Below, in pieces: positions 32,076-41,126 of a DNA stretch of 53,011 bases (positions are counted from its first letter, which is position 1; the number at the start of each line of letters is the position of its first letter). The notes under the pieces are model-generated. The model had not been told where the DNA came from. It made no database searches and worked only from the letters and a program-made list of their open reading frames with translations. A program made the position numbers and the translations under genes. The DNA lies in NCBI RefSeq assembly GCF_030150285.1, contig NZ_JASLGE010000090.1, positions 1 through 53,011 of the forward strand, in the 5' to 3' direction. This DNA is from Pseudomonas sp. GTDB taxonomy: Bacteria; Pseudomonadota; Gammaproteobacteria; Pseudomonadales; Pseudomonadaceae.

Positions 32076-33097
32076 GAAGGCACCCGGGCTGTCTGGCGAA
32101 GGCTGGTAAACAGCTCACCCAGTTCTGCCAGCTCTGGACGGCGGGACACCACGGTTTCTATATAAGTGAAGAAACGCGGCACATCGGCCAAATAGCGCGG
32201 TTTGCCATCACGGTGGCAGATACGGGCGAAAATCCCGATCACTTTCAAATGGCGCTGAACCCCCATGAGGTCACTGTCGCGCAAGAACTGCTCAAAACTA
32301 GGGCCTACGGGGATGCCCAGCGGCAAGGCCAGCTTCCAGTAGTTGCGCAACCAACCGTTGACGCGCTCTTCAGGCCAACTGAGAAAGGCGTCCTTGAACA
32401 GGCTCGTGATGTCATACGTCACCGGGCCGTACACCGCGTCCTGGAAGTCCAGCACGCCAGGGTTGGGCGTGCTGACCATCAGGTTGCGCGGCATAAAGTC
32501 GCGGTGCACCACTACTTGGTGTTGGCCGAGGGCGCTGTTGATCAACAAGGTACTCATCCGTTGCCACAGCGCTTGCTGGTGCTGATCAAACTCGACACCC
32601 AAATGGCGACGTACATACCACTCCGGGAACAACTCAAGCTCACGGCGCAGCAAGGCGGTGTCATAGCGGGGCAAGGCACCTGTTGTCGGCAAGAGCTGAA
32701 AAGCCAGCAGCGCTTCAATCGCGTCACTGAAAAACTTGTCGGCGTTTTGCTCGTTGATCTCATCGAGGAACGTTTTGTCGCCCAAATCGTTGAGCAACAA
32801 AAAACCGCGCTCCAGATCTTGAGCGTAAATTTTGGGCACATTTATGCTGGTGGAGCGCAACAATTCAGCAATCTCGACGAAAGGTCGGCAGTTTTCCTGA
32901 GGAGGGGGCGCGTCCATCACGATAAAACTGCGGTCCGCGCTCTTCCATCGAAAATAGCGCCTGAAACTTGCATCGCTGCTGGCAGCAGTCAACGTGGCCG
33001 GGGGCACAGGCCCACAACCCAGTTTTGCAAACAAGGTCTCCAACTGCTCATCGAGCCAAACTTTCAGTTGTTGCAAGCGTACATCTTGGTCAGGCAT
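32072..33097 (-). CDS. amgK: N-acetylmuramate/N-acetylglucosamine anomeric kinase
   Basis: Phosphorylates MurNAc (and GlcNAc) at the anomeric position in peptidoglycan recycling. The 341-residue aminoglycoside-phosphotransferase-fold protein has the catalytic HRDFMPRNLMV near residue 207 and the metal-binding VLDFQDAVYGPVTYD near residue 225. It is divergent from lptD with a 132-nt promoter region. Together with AnmK at 3.1 kb and MurU it covers three of the four recycling enzymes. Confidence 0.93.
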   Translation of the reverse strand: MPDQDVRLQQLKVWLDEQLETLFAKLGCGPVPPATLTAASSDASFRRYFRWKSADRSFIVMDAPPPQENCRPFVEIAELLRSTSINVPKIYAQDLERGFLLLNDLGDKTFLDEINEQNADKFFSDAIEALLAFQLLPTTGALPRYDTALLRRELELFPEWYVRRHLGVEFDQHQQALWQRMSTLLINSALGQHQVVVHRDFMPRNLMVSTPNPGVLDFQDAVYGPVTYDITSLFKDAFLSWPEERVNGWLRNYWKLALPLGIPVGPSFEQFLRDSDLMGVQRHLKVIGIFARICHRDGKPRYLADVPRFFTYIETVVSRRPELAELGELFTSLRQTARVPS

Positions 33098-33110
33098 TAC
33101 TAGGGTCTCC

Positions 33111-33126
33111 GACGGCGCTAGCCGTC
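33111..33126. promoter_or_regulatory. Perfect 16-bp palindrome between amgK and lptD
   Basis: GACGGCGCTAGCCGTC lies 13 nt before the amgK start and upstream of a TATTAT element (33142-33147) that may be the lptD -10 box. It could be an operator affecting either gene; no regulator can be named. Confidence 0.4.
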
Positions 33127-33229
33127 AAGCGGGTCATGCTTTATTATCCAGCATCTTTTTCAGACCATCGAGAGGCGTGCGGTCCACCCGCCGCGGGCTG
33201 ATGGCACGCAGGAAGCCCGGACTAATAAG

Positions 33230-35977
33230 ATGGCATTGAAATCCCCCGCGTTTCGTAAAAAATTTCCGTTGCTGGTAACCGGCAGTTTGCTGGCCATGCA
33301 ACCTCTCGCCACACCGTTCGCGGTTGCCGAGGAGCAGTATGACTGTTCCGCGTCGGCTTCGGGAGGCTGGGAGTGTGCACCAAAAACGGCTGTTGCCCCG
33401 TTGCCACCACGCCCGGCCGCCGCAGGCGCTGTGGCCGTGGCTAACAGCGAAGCAGGCGAGCAGGCCGCCAAGACCACGCTGGTCACTGAAACCAAGGGCC
33501 GTGGACTCAGGTCCCGCAGTGCCGATTACAGCCACCTCGACTGGGTTCCGCGTGACAAGTTGACGCCCGCACAACTGGCTGAAACCGGCCCGTATTGCGC
33601 AGGTGCCTACGTTGAGCCCACTCGTCCGGGCATGAACGACCAGACCAACAAAAGCGATGCCCCGACCTTCGTAGGTGCCAAAGCCTCCCGCTATCAGCAG
33701 GATGAGCAGGTGGCAACCCTGGCCGGCGATGTCGTGTTGCGTCAGGGCAGCATGCAGGTTGAATCCGATGAAGCCAGCCTGTATCAGGCTGAAAGTCGCG
33801 GCGAGCTCAATGGCAATGTGCGCCTGCGCGACAACGGCGCACTGATCGTTGGCGATCACGCCGATGTGCAACTGGACACCGGTGCGGCCAAGGTCGACAA
33901 CGCCGAGTACGTGCTGCACAAGTCGCGTATCCGCGGCAACGCGCTGTACGCCAAACGTGCCGAAGACTCGATCATTCGCCTCAAGGATGGCACGTACACC
34001 ACGTGCGAACCGAACAGCAATGCCTGGCAACTCAAGGGCAACAACATCACGTTGAACCCGGCCACCGGTTTCGGTACGGCCACCAACGTGACGCTGCGGG
34101 TCAAGGACATCCCGGTCTTCTACACACCGTACATCTACTTCCCGATCGATGACCGTCGCCAGTCCGGCTTCCTGCCGCCGTCATTCAGCAGCAGTTCCGA
34201 CACCGGTTTCACGCTGGTGGCCCCGTACTACTTCAACCTGGCACCGAACTACGATGCCACGTTGTACCCGCGCCTCATGACCAAGCGCGGCCTGTTGATG
34301 GAAGGTGAGGTCCGTTACCTGACCGAGTCTTCCGAAGGTCAGTTCGGTGCTGCTTACCTGAATGACGACAACAACGATCGCAAGCTCCAGACCGACTACA
34401 ACGACAAGCGCTACATGCTTAACTGGCAGCACAAGGGCGGCTTGAACTCGCGCCTGCTGACAGAAGTCGACTACACCAAAATCAGCGACCCGTATTACTT
34501 CCAGGACCTGGAAAGTGATCAGATCGGCGTTGAAAGCCAGGACTACGTTAACCAGCAAGCGGCCGCCAGCTACCGGGGCGATGACTTTACCGCCCGGTTG
34601 AACGTGCAGTCCTATCAGTTGGCGACAGTGACCCAGATCACACCGTACGACAGGTTGCCACAGCTCACGCTCAACGGTGTGGTGCCAACTCACCCCGGCG
34701 GCCTGGAAATCAGCTATGACACCGAAATGGTGCGTTTCGAACGTGACCTGAAAAACGGCAACTTCACTGACGAAAACGGCCTTATATCGCCTCGTCTGGA
34801 TAACAACGTGAAAGGCCTGGCCCGTGCCAACGGCACGCGCATGAACCTGGCACCCGCTGTCAGCCTGCCGCTCAACTGGAGCTATGGCTACCTGACACCG
34901 TCCCTCAAGTACATGTACACCCAGTACGACCTTGATCTGGACGGTCGTGGCAAAAACTCCCTGCAAAACGGAGAGCGCTTCGACAGTTCGGTCAACCGCA
35001 GCGTGCCCATCGCCAGCGTCGACAGCGGTTTGTACTTCGACCGCAACACCAACTGGTTCGGCACCGACTACCGCCAGACCCTTGAGCCGCGTGCGTTCTA
35101 CCTGTATGTCCCTGATCGCAACCAGGACGACATCCCGGTTTTCGACACCAGCGAAAGCACTTTCAACTACTCCTCGCTATGGCGCGACAACCGTTTCACC
35201 GGCACCGACCGTGTGGGTGACGAAAACAAACTGTCGCTGGGCCTCACCAGCCGCTGGATCGAAGAAAACGGCTTTGAGCGTCAACGCGTCAGCATCGGCC
35301 AGGCTTATTACTTCCAAGACCGCAAGGTTCAATTGCCGGGCATCGATGCCGACCGCCAGTACTCAACGGCCAACGTGTCCCCTTACGCATTGGAATACGC
35401 CTACCGCTTCAACCGCGACTGGCGTGCCACTGCTGACTACAACTGGGACCCGGACAGCCACAGCCCGCGTTCGGGCAGTGCAATGTTCCACTACCAGCCT
35501 GAAGACAACCCGAACAAGGTGGTCAATGTCGGCTATCGCTATCGCAATGACCAGATCCATTACGATCAATACACCGGCCAATGGCTTGTGGGTGGCGATT
35601 ACCTGAAAAAAGGTGAAGCAGGCTACATCAAGGATTACTACAAGATTCAACAGCACGATTTCTCGGTCATCTGGCCGATCGTGCCACAGTGGAATGCCAT
35701 CAGCCGCTGGCAGTACGATTACAACCGCAACCGTACCCTGGAAGCCTTTGGTGGCTTTGAGTACGACAACTGCTGCTGGAAACTTCGTCTGATCAGTCGT
35801 TATTGGGTTTCCAACGACGAGTACACCCAGGCCGCCCCGGAAAACGAGAAAGGCGATCATGGGATCTTCCTTCAAATTGTGCTGAAAGGTCTCGGTGGCG
35901 TAGTTGGCACCAAAGTAGAGAGCTTCCTCGACAAAGGCATCCAAGGTTATCGTGAACGTGAAGATCAAGCTTTCTGA
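33230..35977 (+). CDS. lptD: LPS-assembly outer membrane protein LptD
   Basis: Inserts lipopolysaccharide into the outer leaflet of the outer membrane with LptE. The 915-residue protein has a signal peptide (about 1-33), a variable N-terminal Pseudomonas extension, an OstA/LptA-like jellyroll (about 150-280; ASRYQQDEQVATLAGDVVLRQ) and a large beta-barrel. Cysteines are arranged as in LptD, including the adjacent pair in YDNCCWKLRL at about residues 848-849, used for the disulfides that make the protein functional. The next gene, surA, encodes the chaperone for such barrels and overlaps its 3' end. Confidence 0.96.
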   Translation: MALKSPAFRKKFPLLVTGSLLAMQPLATPFAVAEEQYDCSASASGGWECAPKTAVAPLPPRPAAAGAVAVANSEAGEQAAKTTLVTETKGRGLRSRSADYSHLDWVPRDKLTPAQLAETGPYCAGAYVEPTRPGMNDQTNKSDAPTFVGAKASRYQQDEQVATLAGDVVLRQGSMQVESDEASLYQAESRGELNGNVRLRDNGALIVGDHADVQLDTGAAKVDNAEYVLHKSRIRGNALYAKRAEDSIIRLKDGTYTTCEPNSNAWQLKGNNITLNPATGFGTATNVTLRVKDIPVFYTPYIYFPIDDRRQSGFLPPSFSSSSDTGFTLVAPYYFNLAPNYDATLYPRLMTKRGLLMEGEVRYLTESSEGQFGAAYLNDDNNDRKLQTDYNDKRYMLNWQHKGGLNSRLLTEVDYTKISDPYYFQDLESDQIGVESQDYVNQQAAASYRGDDFTARLNVQSYQLATVTQITPYDRLPQLTLNGVVPTHPGGLEISYDTEMVRFERDLKNGNFTDENGLISPRLDNNVKGLARANGTRMNLAPAVSLPLNWSYGYLTPSLKYMYTQYDLDLDGRGKNSLQNGERFDSSVNRSVPIASVDSGLYFDRNTNWFGTDYRQTLEPRAFYLYVPDRNQDDIPVFDTSESTFNYSSLWRDNRFTGTDRVGDENKLSLGLTSRWIEENGFERQRVSIGQAYYFQDRKVQLPGIDADRQYSTANVSPYALEYAYRFNRDWRATADYNWDPDSHSPRSGSAMFHYQPEDNPNKVVNVGYRYRNDQIHYDQYTGQWLVGGDYLKKGEAGYIKDYYKIQQHDFSVIWPIVPQWNAISRWQYDYNRNRTLEAFGGFEYDNCCWKLRLISRYWVSNDEYTQAAPENEKGDHGIFLQIVLKGLGGVVGTKVESFLDKGIQGYREREDQAF

Positions 35978-37292
35978 GTGTCTGCGCCCGCTAGTGCTGG
36001 GCGCGTTGTTCCTGGGTACCACCGCTCACGGTGCGGTTCAGCCCCTGGACAAAGTAGTGGCCATCGTCGACAACGACGTGATTATGGAAAGCCAACTGGA
36101 CCAGCGTGTCCGGGAGGTTCAACAGACCATTGCCAAGCGTGGCCAAGGCGTCCCGCCTACCAGCGTCCTGGACCAGCAGGTACTTGAACGTCTGATCGTC
36201 GAAAACCTGCAATTGCAGATCGGCGAACGTTCGGGCATCCGCATCGCCGATGAAGAGCTCAACCAGGCCCTCGAAACCATTGCCCAACGCAATGGCATGA
36301 GCCTGGATCAGTTCCGTCAGGCCCTGGCCCGTGACGGCCTGTCCTATGACGATGCACGTGAGCAAGTGCGCCGTGAAATGACCATCAGCCGTGTCCGTCA
36401 ACGCCGAGTGGCAGAGCGTATTCAGGTGAGTGAGCAGGAAGTGAAGAACTTCCTCGCTTCGGACCTGGGCAAAATGCAAATGTCCAAAGAGTTGAACCTG
36501 GCCAATATTCTGATTCCGATTCCCGAGAACGCGAGTTCCGAAGCGGTCCAGGCAGCGGCCCAGAAAGCCCAGAATGTTTACAACCAGCTCAAGCAGGGTG
36601 CGAACTTCGCTCAAATGGCCATCAACTACTCGGGCAGTGATAACGCTCTGGATGGCGGCGACATGGGCTGGCGTAAAGCCGTTCAAATGCCACCGCCTTT
36701 CGATAGCATGCTCAGAGAAATGAAACCTGGCGACGTGACTGAACCCGTCCGTATCCAGACCGGCTTTATCATTCTCAAGCTGAACGCCGAGCGTGGTGGC
36801 GAAACAGTCATGGTGGACGAGGTCCATGTTCGTCACATCTTGATCAAGCCAAGCGAAATTCGCAGCGAGGCCGCCACCAAGGCACTGGCCGAGAAGCTTT
36901 ACGAGCGTATTTCTAACGGCGAGAACTTCGCCGAACTGGCGAAAAACTACTCCGAAGACCCAGGCTCCGCGCTTCACGGCGGCGATCTGGACTGGATCGA
37001 CCCTAACTCGCTGGTACCCGAATTCCGCGAAGTCATGGCCTCGACCCCACAAGGTGCTCTGTCCAAACCCTTCAAAACCCAATACGGCTGGCATGTACTG
37101 GAAGTCCTTGGCCGTCGCGCCACCGACAGCACCACTCAAGCCCGTGAGCAACAGGCAATGAATGCCTTGCGCAACCGTAAATACGACGACGAACTGCAAA
37201 GCTGGCTGCGTCAGATCCGTGACGAAGCCTATGTAGAAATCAAACTGCCTGGCGCCAACTCGACAGAAAGCGCTGACCAGGCCACACAGTGA
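35958..37292 (+). CDS. surA: Periplasmic chaperone and peptidyl-prolyl isomerase SurA
   Basis: Carries outer-membrane proteins across the periplasm. The protein of about 444 residues has a signal peptide (KIKLSECLRPLVLGALFLGT), an N-terminal chaperone region with VVAIVDNDVIMESQLDQRV, and two parvulin domains (about 175-275 and 287-388; the second has VHVRHILIKPSEIRS and GGDLDWIDP). No ATG is available: the start is GTG at 35958 (preferred, gives VKIKLS as in relatives) or GTG at 35952, and either way it overlaps lptD by about 20-26 bases. Its TGA overlaps the GTG start of pdxA. Confidence 0.94.
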   Translation: MKIKLSECLRPLVLGALFLGTTAHGAVQPLDKVVAIVDNDVIMESQLDQRVREVQQTIAKRGQGVPPTSVLDQQVLERLIVENLQLQIGERSGIRIADEELNQALETIAQRNGMSLDQFRQALARDGLSYDDAREQVRREMTISRVRQRRVAERIQVSEQEVKNFLASDLGKMQMSKELNLANILIPIPENASSEAVQAAAQKAQNVYNQLKQGANFAQMAINYSGSDNALDGGDMGWRKAVQMPPPFDSMLREMKPGDVTEPVRIQTGFIILKLNAERGGETVMVDEVHVRHILIKPSEIRSEAATKALAEKLYERISNGENFAELAKNYSEDPGSALHGGDLDWIDPNSLVPEFREVMASTPQGALSKPFKTQYGWHVLEVLGRRATDSTTQAREQQAMNALRNRKYDDELQSWLRQIRDEAYVEIKLPGANSTESADQATQ

Positions 37293-38278
37293 AAGCAAAG
37301 CGCTTTGCACTGACACCCGGTGAACCGGCAGGCATTGGTCCCGACCTGTGCCTGCTGCTCGCCTCGCAGCACCAGCCCCACCCCCTGATTGCCATCACCA
37401 GCCACGACCTGCTCCTTGAGCGGGCCGTGCAGCTCGGTGTGGCCGTTAACCTGCTGGCGGTCAGCCCCGGCCATTGGCCTGACACGCCCGCCCCCGCAGG
37501 CAGCCTGTATGTGTGGGATACCCCGCTAAAGGCAACCGTACACCCCGGCACCCTGGACAAGGCCAATGCCGCATTCGTGCTGCAGACCCTTACTCGGGCC
37601 GCCGAAGGCTGCCTCAACGGCGATTTCGCGGGCATGATCACCGCGCCCGTGCACAAAGGCGTGATCAACGAAGCTGGCATCCCGTTTTCTGGCCACACCG
37701 AATTCCTTGCCGACCTGACCCGTACCGAGCAAGTCGTGATGATGCTTGCCACGCACGGGCTACGGGTCGCGCTGGTCACGACGCACTTGCCGTTGCGCCA
37801 GGTCGCGGATGCAATCACCCCTGAGCGCCTGATGCGCGTGACTCGCATCCTGCACGCCGACCTGCAACAAAAGTTCGGCATCGCCCAACCGCGAATCCTG
37901 GTGTGCGGGCTCAACCCGCACGCCGGTGAAGGCGGTCATTTGGGCCATGAAGAAATCGACATCATTGAACCGACTCTGGAGCGTCTGCGCAGCGAGGGCA
38001 TGGACCTGCGTGGCCCGCTGCCTGCCGACACTCTGTTTACCCCAAAATATCTGGAGCACTGCGATGCAGTGCTGGCGATGTACCACGACCAAGGCCTGCC
38101 CGTACTCAAATACAAAGGGTTCGGTGCTGCAGTCAACATCACGCTGGGCTTGCCGATTATCCGTACCTCTGTCGACCACGGCACCGCCCTGGATTTGGCG
38201 GGCAGTGGCAAGATCGATACCGGCAGCCTGAAAGTCGCCTTGGAAACCGCCTATCAGATGGCCGAGACCCGTATATGA
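37289..38278 (+). CDS. pdxA: 4-hydroxythreonine-4-phosphate dehydrogenase
   Basis: Pyridoxal-phosphate synthesis, oxidising 4-phosphohydroxy-threonine. The 329-residue protein has the metal-binding histidines in TAPVHKGVINEAG, CGLNPHAGEGGHLG and AMYHDQGLPVLKYKG. The start is GTG, overlapping the surA stop (GTGA); its own stop overlaps rsmA by four bases. Such coupling makes lptD-surA-pdxA-rsmA one operon. Confidence 0.96.
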   Translation: MKAKRFALTPGEPAGIGPDLCLLLASQHQPHPLIAITSHDLLLERAVQLGVAVNLLAVSPGHWPDTPAPAGSLYVWDTPLKATVHPGTLDKANAAFVLQTLTRAAEGCLNGDFAGMITAPVHKGVINEAGIPFSGHTEFLADLTRTEQVVMMLATHGLRVALVTTHLPLRQVADAITPERLMRVTRILHADLQQKFGIAQPRILVCGLNPHAGEGGHLGHEEIDIIEPTLERLRSEGMDLRGPLPADTLFTPKYLEHCDAVLAMYHDQGLPVLKYKGFGAAVNITLGLPIIRTSVDHGTALDLAGSGKIDTGSLKVALETAYQMAETRI

Positions 38279-39087
38279 CTGAGCAATACCAACACAAGGC
38301 GCGCAAGCGTTTTGGCCAAAACTTCCTGCACGATGCTGGCGTAATCGACCGCATTCTGCGTGCCATTAACGCCAAGGCAAGCGATCGGTTGCTTGAAATC
38401 GGCCCGGGCCAAGGCGCTCTGACCCAAGGCATTCTCAGCAGCGGTGGGCAGCTGGATGTGGTCGAGCTAGACAAAGACCTGATCCCGATCCTGAATCAGC
38501 AATTTGCCGGCATGAGCAACTTCAACCTGCACCAGGGCGATGCGCTGAAGTTCGATTTCAAGAGCCTCGATGCTGCACCGCGCACCCTGCGCGTCGTCGG
38601 CAACCTGCCCTATAACATCTCGACACCGCTGATTTTTCACCTGCTGAAAAACGCCGACCTTATCCGCGACATGCACTTCATGCTGCAAAAGGAAGTGGTT
38701 GAGCGCATGGCAGCAGGGCCTGGCGGCGGCGATTGGGGCCGCTTGTCGATCATGGTTCAGTACCATTGCCGCGTAGAACACCTGTTCAATGTCGGGCCTG
38801 GTGCGTTCAACCCACCGCCCAAAGTCGATTCGGCCATTGTCCGCCTCGTGCCGCACGACGTGCTGCCGCACCCGGCCAAAGACCATCGCCTGCTGGAGCG
38901 TGTGGTGCGCGAAGCGTTCAACCAGCGCCGCAAAACCCTGCGCAACACGCTGAAAGCCTTGCTCAGCAACGCTGAAATCGAAGCGGCTGGCGTTGATGGC
39001 AGCCTGCGCCCGGAGCAACTCGACCTCGCGGCCTTCGTCCGCTTGGCTGACACGCTCAGCGAACAAGCTGCCCCCATCGCCGACTGA
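38275..39087 (+). CDS. rsmA: 16S rRNA (adenine1518/1519-N6) dimethyltransferase
   Basis: Dimethylates two adjacent adenines near the 3' end of 16S rRNA (KsgA). The 270-residue protein has RKRFGQNFLHD at the N terminus, the SAM motif LEIGPGQGALTQG near residue 43, VVELDKDL, and the catalytic NLPYNISTPL near residue 114. The ATG overlaps the pdxA stop. Confidence 0.97.
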   Translation: MTEQYQHKARKRFGQNFLHDAGVIDRILRAINAKASDRLLEIGPGQGALTQGILSSGGQLDVVELDKDLIPILNQQFAGMSNFNLHQGDALKFDFKSLDAAPRTLRVVGNLPYNISTPLIFHLLKNADLIRDMHFMLQKEVVERMAAGPGGGDWGRLSIMVQYHCRVEHLFNVGPGAFNPPPKVDSAIVRLVPHDVLPHPAKDHRLLERVVREAFNQRRKTLRNTLKALLSNAEIEAAGVDGSLRPEQLDLAAFVRLADTLSEQAAPIAD

Positions 39088-39099
39088 TCGTCTCACCAA

Positions 39100-39132
39100 A
39101 CGGGTACTTGCCATGTCTGGCCTAGTACCCGT
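39100..39132. repeat. Hairpin between rsmA and apaG
   Basis: Perfect 9-bp arms ACGGGTACT and AGTACCCGT around a 15-nt loop, 13 nt past the rsmA stop. No U-tract follows, so it may be an mRNA-stability hairpin within the operon rather than a terminator. Confidence 0.45.
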
Positions 39133-39201
39133 GTCTTGGCCTAGACTCAGGCATCAGTTTTATCCCGAACTGTGTATCCGCTTTCACGCAAGGCATTCCG
39201 C

Positions 39202-39582
39202 ATGTCCGAACCCCGCTATCAGGTCGACGTCAGCGTCGTCACACGCTACTTACCAGAACAATCCCAACCGGAACAACAACGCTACGCCTTTGCTTACACC
39301 ATCACGGTGAACAACAAAGGCTCTGTGCGTGCAAAGCTCCTGTCACGGCACTGGATCATTACCGATGGCGACGGGCATACAGAAGAAGTAAGAGGTGCCG
39401 GTGTCGTGGGCCAACAGCCTGAGATACTGCCGGGTGACCAATACACGTACAGCAGCGGCTCGGTCATTACGACAACGGTTGGCACCATGCATGGTTCCTT
39501 TTTGATGCATGCCAGCGACGGCCACGACTTCAAGGCCAACATCGCGCCCTTTCGCCTGGCCGTCCCCGGAGCCCTTCATTAA
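39202..39582 (+). CDS. apaG: ApaG (Co2+/Mg2+ efflux-associated DUF525 protein)
   Basis: Small fibronectin-III-like protein of 126 residues whose exact role is unsettled; mutants in other bacteria show cobalt and magnesium phenotypes. Visible features are FAYTITVNNKGSVRAKLLSRHWIITDGDG and GVVGQQPEILPGDQYTYSSG. The ATG at 39202 after AAGGCATTCCGC is the usual start. Its TAA shares its last base with the apaH ATG (TAATG). Confidence 0.93.
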   Translation: MSEPRYQVDVSVVTRYLPEQSQPEQQRYAFAYTITVNNKGSVRAKLLSRHWIITDGDGHTEEVRGAGVVGQQPEILPGDQYTYSSGSVITTTVGTMHGSFLMHASDGHDFKANIAPFRLAVPGALH

Positions 39583-40499
39583 TGGCGGTCTATGCCGTTG
39601 GTGACCTCCAGGGCTGCCTGCAGCCTCTTAAATGCCTGCTCGAACGTGTCAGCTTCGATCCCGCCAAAGACACCCTATGGCTGGTAGGTGACCTGGTAAA
39701 CCGCGGGCCGCAATCACTGGAAACCCTGCAGTTCCTCTACTCCATGCGTAACTCGCTGGTGTGTGTGCTGGGCAACCATGACCTGCACCTGCTGGCCGTT
39801 GCTCACAATGTTGAACGCCTGAAAAAAGGCGACACTCTGCGTGAGATTCTCCAGGCCCCCGATTGCGATGAACTGCTGTACTGGCTGCGGGGCTTACCTC
39901 TGCTGCACTATGATGCCAAGCGTGATACCGCCCTGGTGCATGCTGGAATCCCCCCACAATGGACGCTGAAAAAAGCCCTCAAGTATGCCAGCGAAGTCGA
40001 ACAGGCACTGAGGGACGATAGTTTGATAGGTCCTTTCCTCGACGGCATGTACGGCAACGACCCTGCCAAGTGGGATAACAGCCTTACGGGCATTGCTCGC
40101 CTGCGAGTCATTACCAACTATTTTACGCGCATGCGCTTTTGCACCCGCGAGGGCAAACTCGACCTCAAGAGCAAAGAAGGCGTCGGCAGCGCTCCACCCG
40201 GCTACGCGCCGTGGTTCAGCTATAAAGATCGCAAAACCCAGGACCTCAAAATCATCTTTGGCCACTGGGCCGCACTGGAGGGCAACTGCAAAGAGCCGGG
40301 GATTTTCGCGCTCGACACCGGTTGCGTCTGGGGAGGGGCCATGACCCTGCTCAATGTCGATACGGGCCAGCGCTTGAGCTGCGATTGTGACGATCTTCAT
40401 GTTGTAACGCCTGCGAGCAACCCGCTCGCCCCCTCACCTTCCCAACCCTTGGACGTCACCTCACAGCGTCCACCGTCAGGTACCAGGACCATCCCATGA
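39582..40499 (+). CDS. apaH: Bis(5'-nucleosyl)-tetraphosphatase (symmetrical)
   Basis: Hydrolyses Ap4A to two ADP. The 305-residue metallophosphatase has YAVGDLQGCLQPL, LVGDLVNRGPQS, CVLGNHDLHLL and LVHAGIPPQW. The protein carries a C-terminal tail of about 20-25 residues rich in Pro and Ser beyond the usual end (after VVTPASNPLAP), which overlaps glpE by four bases. Confidence 0.96.
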   Translation: MAVYAVGDLQGCLQPLKCLLERVSFDPAKDTLWLVGDLVNRGPQSLETLQFLYSMRNSLVCVLGNHDLHLLAVAHNVERLKKGDTLREILQAPDCDELLYWLRGLPLLHYDAKRDTALVHAGIPPQWTLKKALKYASEVEQALRDDSLIGPFLDGMYGNDPAKWDNSLTGIARLRVITNYFTRMRFCTREGKLDLKSKEGVGSAPPGYAPWFSYKDRKTQDLKIIFGHWAALEGNCKEPGIFALDTGCVWGGAMTLLNVDTGQRLSCDCDDLHVVTPASNPLAPSPSQPLDVTSQRPPSGTRTIP

Positions 40500-40822
40500 C
40501 CGAATTCAAACGAATCTCGCCCGAACAAGCCCAGGCCTTGCGCGAACAAGGTGCCGTCGTGGTCGATATACGCGACCCGCAGGCCTACGCCGCGCTGCAT
40601 ATCAAAGGTGCCACACACCTGGATAACCACTCGATCGCCGACTTTATTGCCAAAGCCGACCTGGACAAGCCACTGATCGTGTCCTGCTATCACGGCAACT
40701 CTAGCCAAAGCGCGGCGGCCTATCTGGTCAGCCAAGGATTCAGTGATGTTTACAGCCTGGACGGTGGCTTCGAGCTATGGCGTACGACTTATCCGTCAGA
40801 AACATCTGCAAGCGCCCTCTGA
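40496..40822 (+). CDS. glpE: Thiosulfate sulfurtransferase GlpE (single-domain rhodanese)
   Basis: Transfers sulfur from thiosulfate to cyanide or thioredoxin. The 108-residue rhodanese domain has VVDIRDPQAYAALHIKGA and the active-site Cys in VSCYHGNSSQSAA near residue 65. It is the last gene of the apaG-apaH-glpE group, with an ATGA overlap. Confidence 0.95.
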   Translation: MTEFKRISPEQAQALREQGAVVVDIRDPQAYAALHIKGATHLDNHSIADFIAKADLDKPLIVSCYHGNSSQSAAAYLVSQGFSDVYSLDGGFELWRTTYPSETSASAL

Positions 40823-40843
40823 ATATTTTTTTTAAAGCCGCCA

Positions 40844-40864
40844 AGCCCACGTTTTCAGTGGGCT
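40844..40864 (+). terminator. Hairpin after glpE
   Basis: Perfect 7-bp stem AGCCCAC/GTGGGCT with loop GTTTTCA, 21 nt past the glpE stop. A T9 run lies before rather than after the stem, so this is an imperfect terminator. It probably ends the lptD-glpE transcript. Confidence 0.5.
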
Positions 40865-41005
40865 AGCGCCCCGCCAGACCAACGGTCCACGCCAACAATT
40901 CACGCATCCCGCCTTGACCTCTGCGATTACCAACTATCCTTTAGCTCAGGCCATCCGAATCTGGGGAGAGCCGGTACACCGGCGCAGGGATCATCAGTAG
41001 TAACT

Positions 41006-41026
41006 TCAACGGGTTATAACCGTTGA
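41006..41026. promoter_or_regulatory. Palindrome upstream of prkA
   Basis: TCAACGG-GTTATAA-CCGTTGA is a 7-bp inverted repeat 100 nt before prkA in the 304-bp glpE-prkA gap. It is a plausible operator or the 5' stem of the prkA leader. I see no clear sigma54 site in the gap, and nothing else gene-like. Confidence 0.4.
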
Positions 41027-41126
41027 TGGTGTCCTGGGGGGTACACAGCATCTGCAATGTTGCTGCATGCCAGCACTCGAACTGACCGATCAATCGCCGG
41101 CTCCACGTATCGAGCGAGGTGACGTC

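Noticed and set aside
35991..37316. Long minus-strand open frame (441 codons) opposite surA
   Set aside because: Antisense shadow; surA has clear signal peptide and parvulin domains on the other strand.
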